From contig MCGE01000054.1 in assembly GCA_002105175.1 (NCBI GenBank), forward strand, positions 95,488 to 159,487: a stretch of DNA of 64,000 nucleotides. Direction: 5' to 3'. A model generated the notes under the pieces. It was given only the letters and a program-made list of their open reading frames with translations, did no database searches and had not been told where the DNA came from. Below are positions 46,806 through 58,490 of this stretch, piece after piece. Positions within the stretch are counted from its first letter, which is position 1. Each line of letters starts with the position of its first letter. The DNA comes from Absidia repens. Taxonomy: Eukaryota; Mucoromycota; Mucoromycetes; Mucorales; Cunninghamellaceae. A program made the position numbers and the translations under genes.

Positions 46806-48640
46806 ATGTCATCTAGTGATATTGAAAATCGCAGCAACGAACGAAATAGCATGATTTTGTCGAAAAAATTATGACATTATTGCGACAAGCTGTATCATTC
46901 GAATCAAAAAGCCGTGAACCATATCGTTGCCATTCATCAGAAAAAAAGTGGAACGTCTTCCCTCTGGTAACCGTAATTTTGGCGTGTACAGTCAAGCGAA
47001 TACTCAAAAGTATGAACGACTTGGCTACTCCATCGTGGCTCATTATGGCCCGTGTCTCTTGCAAGGAGACCTTCACTGAGAAAGAAGAACTGCGAAAGCA
47101 TTGTGACTTGAACCATGTCATAGCATCTCAACCTGAAAATGGGTAATAAAATATTTAGTATGACAATGATTTGGTTTTCTAAATTTTATTTGTTTTAGGA
47201 TCATTACTGCACCTGAGGATATCATCAAGTTAGGCTGGATTTTTTTGTTACCAGACAATGACCATCTTGTCTTTCAGAACATCGACATTACCAAGGGATT
47301 TCACGAATTTCGCCATTATGTGAAAACGATCATTGACGAACCGCGTCTCTTGACGTACGAATCCCATGTCCAGCATGTCTTGGCATTGTCATCAATCCTC
47401 TTGCTAAAACCATGCAGCACCAACGGCGACCTTGTCGTATTTGTCATTTGTCATCATCCACACATATCAGATACGCGGTTATCCATCACGACCCAACAAT
47501 TGTACCTTGTCACTCTCCAGCATAACCTCACACTTGCTATGTTTCACTTGGTCTACAATCAATATCAAAGATTAATCATCCATCTATTCCATAATACGCT
47601 ATTTTATTCCCTCATCTCGAACTCTACCAATAATCCATTATCATCTACAATCATCTATCATCATAGAAATTTATCATTCCAACATCCGCTTCCCCTATTT
47701 TTTACTATAAAAACCCACTGTCATTCTATTCAATAAAAACCATATCTGTTATATCACTTACTTGATTGACTTTACATATACTCAAATTATTACAGACCTT
47801 CACCAGTTCATAGGACGTGAATTATGCGAAGGCCTTATTGAATATTTGCTGGAAGAATATGGCATTCGGTTGTGCGAATTTGACCAATAGACTCGACTTG
47901 ATGCTGAAAAAAAATCGTGAAGGTATAATCAAGAAAGTGAAGAAATGGCTGTAACTGATTTATCATTTATGTAGAATTGCATCCGAAAGAAGAGGACAGA
48001 GTTCCAGGACTCTCAAAAAAATGGATGGCTCTTATGGTTGCCAGCAACGATGTCCACAACAGGATACTATTTTGCATTCGAAATCTGTAAGGGCGAATAA
48101 GGAAGAACGCAAGTCATAGCGTTTATTCATTGTATTTCAATTTAAAAACATTTGCCCGTAGACTTGAACAATTACCCTTTGGAACCACTCCGTCAGAAGG
48201 TTGATGAACTGGAGTGGATTACAAGATATACCACTGCGGCTATCAATCCCATTGTTGGAAAACCTCATGAAACACGTCATGTTTCGGTGGTATGAAAAGA
48301 AAATAGTTCAGTCAAACTTGTGCTCAATTTTTTTTTTTTTTTGTCATTTTCGCGTACTTTAGGACTTCTGTTTCCAATGACGAGTGCAAATCCAGTGAGA
48401 TGCCATTGTTACTGACCAGACCTGATTCTACAATCAGCATGGCACGGAGATCGGGCAAACGGTAGGATATGGAGAAGTGAAACCGGCATCCCAGGCGCTG
48501 AATCACAAGCTAGTCGGAAAAGACCTGGTGCGATTGGCACTTTTAGCAAAGAACGCCATTGATACGTCTCGTAGCAAATGTGTCCTGTCGTTTTCTTGTC
48601 GTTGGTAAGTTTTTCTGGTTTTTTTTTATCTTGGATGCAA
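46806..48640 (+). pseudogene. Zinc-finger / nuclease-like gene remnant, unit C
   Basis: Same gene as at 27221, damaged differently. The first Cys codon of the first C2H2 finger is a stop here (TGT to TGA, about 46873), while the second finger (VSCKETFTEKEELRKHCDLN then H) is whole. The frame then reads VIASQPENG, an intron (GTAATA...TTTTAG) and TKGFHEFRHYVKTIIDEPRL, and is cut by a solo LTR. Later parts contain VDELEWITRYTTAAINPIVG, RPDSTIS and, after a frameshift, VGYGEVKPASQALNHKLVGK followed by DLVRLALLAKNAIDTS. The D...ExK spacing is compatible with PD-(D/E)xK nucleases (inference). Confidence 0.62.
47433..47794 (+). mobile_element. Solo LTR, unit C copy
   Basis: 362 bp, same position and same GACCT duplications (47428-47432, 47795-47799) as at 28134. 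Ends ATTATTACA. Differs from the unit A copy by a handful of substitutions. Confidence 0.85.
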
Positions 48641-48688
48641 AAAAAAAAGACATATGAACACTCTTTTCTTTAATTATCATCACGTTGA

Positions 48689-49018
48689 ATAAGGACATCA
48701 CGCAACATTCTATTAGCCGGAAATTTTGTAATCCCAAGAATACATCTATTCACTGATAATGATGAATGTCCTTTTGTCATGAAAAGAACTCAGTTGCCTG
48801 TGCGTCCTGCGTTTGCCATGACAATCCATACGTCTCAAGGTCAGACACTGAACGAAGTAGCAATTTACCCCAACGAACCAGTATTTACATATGGACAGCT
48901 CTATGTTGCGTTTTCTCGAGCCACTAACCCGCAGCATCTTCATGTTGCTATCCCAAATAATACCAAGCAAACTGTTTACTCAACAAACAACGTTGTTTAC
49001 AAAGAGGTTCTTCTTTAA
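48689..49018 (+). mobile_element. Helitron Pif1-like helicase C-terminus, unit C
   Basis: Same tail as at 29397. Here motif VI is canonical (VAFSRATNP) but the preceding motif reads MTIHTSQGQT, with Thr in place of the conserved Lys of IHKSQGQT. Ends NVVYKEVLL and TAA. Confidence 0.78.
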
Positions 49019-49029
49019 TTCCTCTATTT

Positions 49030-52000
49030 TTTTTTCTAACGCATCCGTCTTTTTTACAGCTGAAGTCAATTACTTTTTCATGTAAATCATCCACTCTTTT
49101 TATTTGAATAAATTTGATACTTTTCGTTACTATATGTATATATATATATTTTGTATGAGTTTTTTGGGGTGGGGGCCGAGCAGGCGGGAGGGGGCTGGTT
49201 ACATTTGTAGTTAGAAGTTATTACGATACCCACTTTTTTTTTTTTTTTTTTTTTGAAAAAAAAGAGCATTTTATTATCACACCGTACATATACCTTTGTC
49301 CTGATTGGTTTGTAGTAGTTTTAATTTTGTGTCTTCTTTTACAGGACGAAGAAGGACACTCTGCAAAAACTGTTAATGTTGGCCTGCCTGCCAATTTTTA
49401 TCTCACTGCCAAAAAACATGCACTGACCAATAAGCGGGATTTCAATTGAATTTTAAAAGGTCGTGCTTTCTAATTTTTTCTCTTTTTCTTCTTACCTTTT
49501 TTTTTCAAATTGATGTCCTCTGAAGGTCTGATGATCATGGAGTGGGATTTTATTAGTTTTAGAGCGTTTTGAAAAGGGACATGACAAAGTACATGGGGAA
49601 ACCCTTTCATTTTGGATGTAGGATTTAGAACCGCCTTTAGATTAGGAAACCATCTCAAAATGAAGAGTATTATGAAACCGTGATTAGTTTAGTTTTGTGT
49701 TAGTTGTTTTATTTTTCTCTCTACATTGGAATAAAGTACAGTATGTCTAGTATTTTTACCATTATCACCATTAGCCTCTCTCGTATGATTATAGTACCTC
49801 TCTTTAACAGTAGATCCCTTCTTCACATTCCTCACCTCGCACATTTAGATCAGTGTTGACCACCCAGTTTATATTTGCACAATAAAATATATCTTTTATT
49901 TTTATCCGTTGACCCATATCCATGTTGAGCAAAAGATCAAACCTTTTTATTTTGATATTGTGTAATGTACTAACTGTATGACACGCCAACCAGGTTTTTG
50001 TCCCTCCTCCCCCTTTATTGTACGTGTTTCATACCTCTTCATATGTTTCATTCCTTCGCTTTGTAATAGTCATATTCAAGTTGTTTTTTATTGAAGTTAA
50101 TAGAAAATAATTTGTCAATAACAAACTACACTACACTACACTATACTAGGTTAAGTCACCCTATTCCAAATAGCTGAAAGTAGCTGATTGTAACATAAAT
50201 TTCTCCTTTTTTGTCTGTGTCAAAGAAGGGCGAATGAAATAGCTAATTATCGGCGATACAACTTGGTAACACCTCGACTTTCAATTGACTCATCTGAAGA
50301 CCTGTCTGCAATCTATCCGAAAGATTTCGGTCCCATCGGGAATGGAGTAATCCTTTTTCTTTTTTCATGCATTCTTTACTGCAAATATGATTTCTTCGCC
50401 ATTTGTTTGCTATACTATGTACGTTGGCTATTATTTTTGTTCTGCTAAAGTATTTATAACAATACTCTATGATATTCCGTTTGAACTTGGAAGGTAGGAT
50501 ATTCAAACGTACTTTTTCCCATTACCCTCTTTTTTAAATGAAGTCTTTCGATCGATATTCTTTGCGACTGTTTGTATTAAGCTTTCTACCTTGATGTTTA
50601 TATATGACATTGTTGCCACTGCTGGACGTTTCCAAGGCAAGTCATTCAAAAGAGTAAATCATAATCGTCATTGTTACGGGATTAACTTCTTTTTACTTTT
50701 ACGTTCATATATATATATATATATATATATATAGCTATAGTATCCTGTACATTGATTTTTATCTCTTGCTCACTCAAACAACTTTTTTTACCTTTACCAC
50801 CTTTTATATTGCTTCCCTTCACGATGTCAACTCGACCAAACTGCACCAGGCAATAGAACATTCAAGCGTATTGCACGAAAAAAAAAGAAACAATCACAGT
50901 ACGAATGCCATTCCCGGCGACAGATGATCAATCCATTTCGAAGGGAATCACACTGTCTATTTACCTCTTACAGCAAGATTTTTCCTTACGAACTTCATCG
51001 ATATCTACAGCCGATTTTCAACAAAAAAGCAATCAGAGCATGAATAGCAAGGTCAAATTATGTTTGGGTTGCGACGCAAATATCGTGTTGAAAATTCGCG
51101 ACTATGGAATGTATACGAACCTGGTCCATATTGCGTTGGAAAGAACGTGCACATGACCGTTATCGGTTTTTGAAAAGTGCATTGCTTATAATATACAAGG
51201 ACTTTATAAAGGACTGGGTTGAGAAGGTAAAACGATATGTTATTGTTTTTAACCTACTATATGCAATCCATTTATGATAAAAAAAAAATGTGTTTTCTGC
51301 TTCTAGCTTATGGTTTATAGGCCCTGATCAAAAATAAATATGCCGGTATCTCTACCTCTCGACCTCCTGCACTGTAACATATTCAACATACGACCGCAAG
51401 CTGGATGTCATCGTGCCGAATTCTATGGTACATTAAGAATGAACACACACCTATGCCATCGTTGAGGATTTTACGAATTACAACTGCATACTATTGCGTG
51501 TTTTTTTATAGGACTCTAATATATTTTCAACGAAAACACCAAAAAGGCAAAAGCTAATGGTGAATGCCTTAGCTCAAAATTAGGACGAAAACTCTTTACA
51601 CAATTCAACAACGATGCCGAGCAAGTATTTACTTCTGCCAAGATGATAACAGTTATTTTGGTGTTGATGGTGATAATAAAAGTTTCCTTTCTGTGTGGTC
51701 ACTGCTATGTGTATGATCCCTGTATGGCTATATCGAACTTGTGCCGTATGTTTCTAGCAGAATTTTTCATTAGTGTAGTATTATATAACTTCATATTTTA
51801 TGAATAAAACAAATTTAAATATTATAGTATACAATGTCACAAATATGTATTCAAAATTTAAGAAGCAGCTAATCGAGGACCTGGACTGTGATAATACTCG
51901 TTTATTCTAATTTTAATTTGCTACGCACCTTATCTTTTTTCTCCCCTCCCACTGTCCCATAATCAAAAATCACTGTAGCCTGATAACATTCGCCCACTCC

Positions 52001-52780
52001 CAGCACTCCTTACCAAGCAACATCAAAGATCGATGTCACTTATATATATATTTATATATATATATTTACCAATATATATAAAAGCATAAGTTTTAACCCA
52101 TAAACGATGTGTGATTTTATCAAGTGAATCAAAGGCTATCCTACTTCTATAATTGTGTTGAGCAGAGGGAGAGTCTGTATGGTATTTCTGTAGAAATAGT
52201 TTCTATGTATTGGGTGTGTGTGACCTTTTGCGCGCAATACGTTAATTCATGGCGGTATGGATAGAGTTTGCGAGTTTATATTGTATATGCATCATGCAGT
52301 ACAGTGCGGGATGCAGTGTCACAATCTTTTTGTGATAGATAGTTGACAAAAAAAAACCACCCCCCTTTTTTTTATTTTTTTGTCACCCCACAATACAGAT
52401 GTGGATCGAGATAAAATAATACCAGACCACGAGAAACCTATTTTGTTTCCACATTAATATAATGTCACTTCAAATAAAGTCAATAGCCACTACAGCAAGG
52501 AACAGAGAAGTAGTCTTCAACTTGATAGTACATTTCATAATTGCATAAACTATTTTAATACAATAAAGATCTAGATACAGTACTGGTAGTATCATATGGA
52601 TATATGACCCAAAAAAAAAAAAAATATGTAGCAAGTAAAGCCAAGAAATCTCAAGAGACAATTCTCTAAATATTAAATATCATAGAAACGTTAGCAGGGA
52701 AAAATCCCACGTCTGGGACTATTCTTTTTTTTTTTGGAAATGTCAAAGCTGCCAACATAAAAACAAAGTATTAACCATTC
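49030..52780. other. Long noncoding part of unit C
   Basis: Counterpart of 29740-33500. AT run 50708-50732, CTACA repeats near 50125-50145, R1 core (+) near 49600, TA runs near 52040-52080. An 83-codon ORF at 50905-51156 has LCLGCDANIVLKIRDYGMY but is not continuous in unit A; not called as a gene. Confidence 0.4.
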
Positions 52781-52789
52781 TGTGTGTGG

Positions 52790-54190
52790 TAGACTTTGTT
52801 TGTATCAAGAAACCGCTTCTCGTATGAAATGGTGTCATACCACCAAACACGAGGGAAAAGGTACTGATTTCTGTAAAGACTTTTGCATGAATTTCGTTTT
52901 AAACGCCGCATCGCCAAATGGCGTATGCTGGCGCACGGATAGTCTAGCACGGGTAGCGGTGCCCAAAATTCTGAATCGGTATTTTAAAATGTCATTTGCC
53001 CTTTGGCAATCATAACGTGAAGAGTTTGACAATGGATGTTCCAAAAAGTTATCTGTAAAAATAAAATGGTATTGTCGATCTGGAGGTATGTCTTTTTTTT
53101 TTTTTTGGCCTATCGAATGATAGAGGATAAACATAAACAGGGAACTCTACTATTTTATTATCTTTCAAGTGTCTAATTATGGCTCTCTAGGGTACAGAAG
53201 GTGTACAAAGCCGTTCATTATACAACATGGACAATGCATGTTGTGCAAAAAAAAAAAAAAAAAAAAAAAAAAAAGCAGTTCCGCAGTGAAAATTGACTGG
53301 GAATTTTGTCTTTTTTTTTTAATGATTTGATATAGTTAAAAAGCAACTTCAACCAGCTACCCCGTTCGACATCAATTTTTTAAAATGAAAGATAATGGGA
53401 AAATAAACACCTTTTATATAGATAATTATCCCACTACACCCCACTCATTTTTAGTATAGTCCCGAGAAAGTCCTCCTCCTCGTCAAAACTATAAAAACAT
53501 AGACGAACGATTCCCATTTTGCCCCATGCCATTCGTTATGGGAGCCCTAAATATTGGCATGCACAGTACAAGCGATAATATTATTCCATAGGAGTGACCC
53601 TCCGTCACCAACACACATCAAAAACTCACTACAGACATCTATTGGAGGTAGTATGAGAAGACTACTGCGAGATTTGAAGAATAGTCAAAACTAATCTAAA
53701 GAGCTGGTGGTATTGAAAAATGGAATCCATTGCACAAGACATGAGAAAGACTATTGGGGCATACTTTTTATTTGGAGCATGTAAAAAGATATTCGGGTTT
53801 TATTCAAATACATAGACAAACTATGGACAAACTATGGATAAACTAACACTAAACTAAGCTAATGGACGCTGTAGCTTCTAAATTTAAAATGACAAGGTTT
53901 CCCTATGCTTCTTGTCATCCCTGATCTGAAAACACTTATAAACTAGTCCTGACAGTAACCCAAGTGCATTAGTGCCCCAAGAAGGTTGTAATGATGAAAA
54001 AAAAATATAGCTTATCCTCTCTGATTAAACTCAACATATTTAATTATCTTATATCAACTAAACCGAACGTTGATGCTATGGCACAATAATGGTACAGTAA
54101 CGCATGATAGTTATAAATGATTGAACATTAATTATACATATCATCAAGCGAAGGTATGAAACAATAATTGGTTGCATTCCTAGTATGTAT
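52790..54190. repeat. HET-downstream spacer, copy 8 version
   Basis: Third copy of the block at 33500 and 40520. Poly-A at 53247-53274, inverted R1 with core near 53885-53925. No gene. Confidence 0.55.
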
Positions 54191-54250
54191 GTAGCTGTTT
54201 ATTAAATCAATCACCATATAAAATATAAACGATACCACAGCTTGGGTTTT

Positions 54251-56594
54251 TTAGTAGATATCAAAAAAAGTAACAGCGGGCTTAGCATCGGTATCGTTGT
54301 CGATGTAGTCGTCGTCGTTGCCATGGCATATCACATGATGTCCCCATTCGGCATTTGGAACGGCTTCAGGTGACAGAATCCATTTGTTTCTAACAAAACA
54401 TCCAATCAAAGTGAGGAACTGAGAAAATCGAGGTGATAAATATCCGGATGGTAGTTTATCATGCAGCGGTTCAGTAAGTGGGATAGAAACAATGTCAAAA
54501 GTACGCTTAGAAGCATCATCCTCATCATCAGCATCGAGGCCAAGGCGTTTAAAAATTGGCCACTTATTGCGCGTGATGCTATGAATTCTGTGGCACTTCG
54601 AATCATTGTTATATGCCACAATATATTCTTTCGGTTTCAAACGTAAATAAGGTTGGTGCGAGCCAGCACCATCGTCTTCATCATCATCATCATCGTCATC
54701 ACCATCATTGTCCCTATTGTTGTTGTTGGTTTGTTTGGGATGATGATAAAACATAATGGTGGATGGATCCTTTACGTCAAAATTCGAAAAAGCTACATCG
54801 GGACTATTGACTTTATGCGCAATTTTGGATGTCGAATTTAAAGTTGATGTTGCAAAGGTTGGTAAAACATTGCCATGCATTGCCCCCTCATCACCAGACA
54901 AAAATAGCAGTGCTAATTTATCTTTTGTGTGCATGATTTCGTAGAGTTTCAATTTCACAGATGGCATAGTGTTGATTTTCCAATGCGACACCTCCAGTAT
55001 TCTGTCTTGATATGGTGAGAATGGCAAAATACTGTAAAATCGATCCTCTAATGAATTTTAAAATAAATAAAAAAAGATTTTACATTCTTTTTTTTTTTTT
55101 TTTTTTTTTTCTAAAATAAAAGAGCGGGATAAGGTTCGTTCTTTGTTTCAACTTACCATTTTTACTGGCTTTTGAAATCAGAATGTTCTGCAGAAACGTT
55201 TGTCGTCTGAGTTGACTGTATAAAGTATAATGAAATTGGATGTACACTGGGTTGGACGAATCTGTTCTCGTCTTTTTTGTTGTAAGTTTGTCTTTGTAGT
55301 AATCAATGTTCATACATTTTTCCCAAGGATCTTTAAAATCAAATTTGAAGAAGGTGAAGTTTTCGCGTTCCTTCATGAAGTGATACATCAAAGTTGCCCA
55401 GAAGCTATTATTTAATTGAGTAAACCAATATTTAAGGTTGTTTTTCTTTTTGGCGATATTGAATTCACTGATCACCCACACACGCGTAGACCAATCCTTG
55501 ATGAGCCCCACCAAAAATTCCATCGATTGTCGAATACTGTTGCTTCTTTGAAGGATCTTGGATTTCCATTGCGACTCAAGGAATTGACAGTTTTCGTTAT
55601 CTGAATCATCGTCTTCGTCACTTGAATCATCGATGATATGTCTTGAATGAAACATGTCTATAGGGCAAATCGTTTCGTCACACTGATGTAATTCTCCATT
55701 CAAATTCTTGCTGCTCCCTATTACACAAGGTTTCCAATGTTGATTACGCTCTTGATTGGTGGTGGTTTCGCAAATGTGATCGAGGGTTTGTACAGGACAA
55801 TACCTTCTATCATACTTGTTGTAATATATCAAACCATATGCAAAATGATTCGTGTTTTTAAGCAGCAATTGTCTTAACGCAGGAGGATCCTTTGGCACTT
55901 TGGCATCATCGAGGAATGCTTCATCCAAGGCGTCGAGTTGGGACGCATGTCCGTGAAGAAGGTGGTAAAGATACATACGGTAATTGTCGGAGCCCTCGAT
56001 GGTGTCGTCATTTTTGATCGATACGCCTTTCAGGTAAGTCAAATGAAGATCGGGTACTGCTAATATATATGTGGCGCGATCGTAGATATTGCTCATTTGG
56101 TGAATGGTTGCTTTTCGTTTTGCCGGGCTTTGATCCACACAGATAGCATCCACCCATACACAATCGATATGCTTTGTATCCGATTCGATGGTCATCATAT
56201 AGCAAAGCTGATAAAAATCATTTAAATCAAACGATGTGATGGTTGCTGTGTAACCAACGCCAGTGTCGATCACCGTCTCATGTAATTCGCCCCAACGGTA
56301 AGATAAAGCAACAAATTTCAAATCGTTTTCTTCGAGTGGCTTTTTAACACAGTGGATTATATTATCCTCAGCGGCCTTTTTAATGTCGACAAGAACCACT
56401 TGAAATGGCTTTCTCTGTCGTGACTTGGTGTCTTTGAGTGATAAGTCTATAAACATAAAAATAAAAAATAAAAAATAAAAAACGTCATATCAGTCAATAT
56501 GGGGTTGGTGTAGAAAGGATCCCGTTAACAAAAATGTACGCTGTTTTTTGATATTACCTTGACCGAGTTTATCCACTGTTTCGTCGATCGTCAT
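54251..56594 (-). CDS. HET-domain protein, copy 8 (707 aa)
   Basis: Exon 1 56594-56558 (MTIDETVDKLGQ), exon 2 56446-55157, exon 3 55047-54251; introns 111 and 109 nt, donors GTAATA and GTAAGT. HET motifs LSYRWGE 60-66, WVDAICVDQ 110-118, QMSNIYDRATYILAVP 129-144, RVWVISEFNIAKK further on. Exon 2 is 24 nt longer than in copies 6 and 7 owing to an acidic insert (DDSSDEDDDSDNENC) in the first variable block. The second variable block (ATLMYHFMKERENF) is also unique. Exon 3 has LPTFATSTL, the Asn run, a short Asp tract, YLRLKPKEYIV and VRNKWILSPE, ending FFDIY. An AATAAA lies about 50 nt past the stop (54203-54198). Intron 2 contains a long pyrimidine/purine tract (55088-55110). Confidence 0.9.
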
Positions 56595-56940
56595 GATGTA
56601 GTTGAACGAAAAAAAAAAAAAAAAAAGAGAGAGAAGAAAAAGGAAGGTGACAAATGATTGACAGAATGAATGATGAATGGCTCGGGGCACATATGCTGGC
56701 GAACATAACAAAAAGGCGCTTCACTGTAACACAAACACTCAATGAGATGCCACATTTTTGTTTCATAAATCGATGGGTGAAAGAGCAATACAGGTAGCCC
56801 TTTTTTATTCCCCAACGATCATAGTATATGTAACAGTAAGAAACTTAAATTAATAGTAGTTTATATAACAGTGGCAGAATGTCTCCGTTTAGTTATCATG
56901 GCATACTCCCTTGATGACTTTTGGTTCCTGAATTTATTTT
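56595..56940 (-). promoter_or_regulatory. Upstream region of HET copy 8
   Basis: CT-rich tract next to the start, CTCGGGGCACATATGCTGGC near 56680-56699, and TTTTGGTTCCTGAATTTATT at 56919-56938. A Mutator-like end begins right after it, as upstream of copy 6, but of a different subtype. Confidence 0.45.
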
Positions 56941-58490
56941 TAGGGAATTGCTCCATTTCAGAGGATTTTTCAGATACCGTCCCGTACCACCTTCATTGTA
57001 TCGCCGATAACTTCCAGTTTAAACAAGCTTTGTGACATTAGCGATGTAAAAGAAATTGACACTTACTTCTTAACCTCTTTTTACCATATTATTTGGAGCG
57101 CTATTGTTTCTATTTGTTATGACTAGTCATCTTCCAATTGGAGAAATCTATCCTTATCAAGGAGTATGGTCGAGGATGTAAAGCATTGACCCTCTCGTTG
57201 AAGATTTATTTTACCGAATAAAGGTATTGCAATGCAACACTACTTCTGACTGTATCCGATAATATGAACAGCAACGACAACAATGATCAACGCAATTATT
57301 TTCTAAATATTATAATTAAGGACAGTTTCTTAGAACAAGGTTACATGATTCATGGTCGGATCATTGCTATGGAACCTACTAGTTGGCATTTTTACACAAT
57401 CATGTAAATTGGCGACAAATTTACGAAGTAGATGATAGGGACAAAAGGATGGTCGACTTGTAATTTTTCATTTTGGATGGGAAAATGACAAACTCCATAT
57501 ATGTTTTTTTTTAGGGAATTGCTCCATTTCAGAGGCTTCAGAGGATTTTCAGAGGATTTTCAGAGGGTTTTCAGAGGGTTTTCAGAGGAATTTCAGAGGA
57601 ATTTCAGAGGATTTTTCAGAGACCGTCCCGTACCACCTTTATTGTATCGCCGATAATTAGCAATTTAAGCATACGACGTGACAGTAGGAACCGCTACCAC
57701 CGTACACACCCTCACCATCAGCTCCATTACCTCCTCCTTCACTATTAGATTTAATAACACCACCACCTGCAGTAGAATCACCACCATCTACACCATCATC
57801 ATCAACTCCACCACCTCCTCATTTATCAAAAGAAACACTACTAGAATCATCACCAGTATATTCACCCACACCATCAACTCCATTAATTCCACTTCACACA
57901 CCTTCTTTACTAAAAGGAAGAACATAGAATCACCCTCACCATCAACTCCACCTCCTCCTCCTTCTTTATCAAAAAAAAAACACTACTAGAATCACCATCA
58001 GCATCTCCACCCACTCCATCAACTCCATCAATTCCACTTCATCCACCTTCTTTACTAAAAGAAAGAATACTAGAAGCGCCCTCACCATCAACTTCACCAC
58101 CTCCTCCTTCTTTATCAAAGGAAGGAACACCACAGCCAACGCCAACGCCCTTCAAACAAAAACGATCATCGAGGACTGCTACCAAAAAGCCCATCAGAAG
58201 GAAAAGAGTTAGCGAACGAATTCTACCCCAAAACAAAAAGCGTAGAAGAATTGGATAGTCTTTATTTTTATTTTTTAAAGCATTACTCAATTGAATAAAC
58301 AATGCCAATTTTTTATATCGCTAATGTCACAATGCTTGTTTAAACTGGTAGTTATCGGCGATACAATAAAGGTGGTACGGGACGGTCTCTGAAAAATCCT
58401 CTGAAATTCCTCTGAAAATCCTCTGAAAATCCTCTGAAAATCCTCTGAAGCCTCTGAAAATCCTCTGAAATGGAGCAATTCCCTTAATAA
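56941..58490. mobile_element. Nested Mutator-like elements
   Basis: Left-type ends start at about 56942 and 57511 (both GGGAATTGCTCCATTTCAGA) and one right-type end finishes at about 58484 in inverted form. Each continues into CCGTCCCGTACCACCTT(C/T)ATTGTATCGCCG. The end at 57511 and the right end carry 6-8 copies of an 11-bp CAGAGGATTTT-like unit. 57060-57260 matches the inside of the 20.8-21.7 kb element, and 57355-57500 matches the extra DNA at 27517-27690. Two left ends and one right end imply nesting or deletion. No clean target duplication. Confidence 0.6.
57686..58259 (+). pseudogene. Pro/Ser-rich repeat coding remnant in the Mutator-like element
   Basis: About four imperfect repeats of roughly 70-130 bp encode PPPPSLSKE-type text in changing frames. 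The last is in frame with a basic tail (PTPFKQKRSSRTATKKPIRR, then KRRRIG and TAG at 58257-58259) that looks like a nuclear-localisation tail. Earlier repeats are broken by frameshifts. Possibly the C-terminus of a lost transposon protein. Confidence 0.4.

Larger units (their letters stand above)
45481..53274. repeat. Recent segmental duplication, unit C
   Basis: Direct copy of 25866-33998. It begins with a fragment of the HET copy 5 upstream region (TTTGATACATACAATTTTTG) joined to a HET pseudogene scrap, and near-identity ends at a poly-A tract (53247-53274). This unit lacks the ~290-bp stretch present at 27515-27804 of unit A. Confidence 0.85.

Noticed and set aside
50905..51156. 83-codon ORF in unit C
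   Set aside because: The matching region in unit A (31640-31880) is frameshifted near its start and neither has a recognisable domain.
57520..57620. CRISPR-like short direct repeats
   Set aside because: Units are adjacent without unique spacers and lie in transposon ends.
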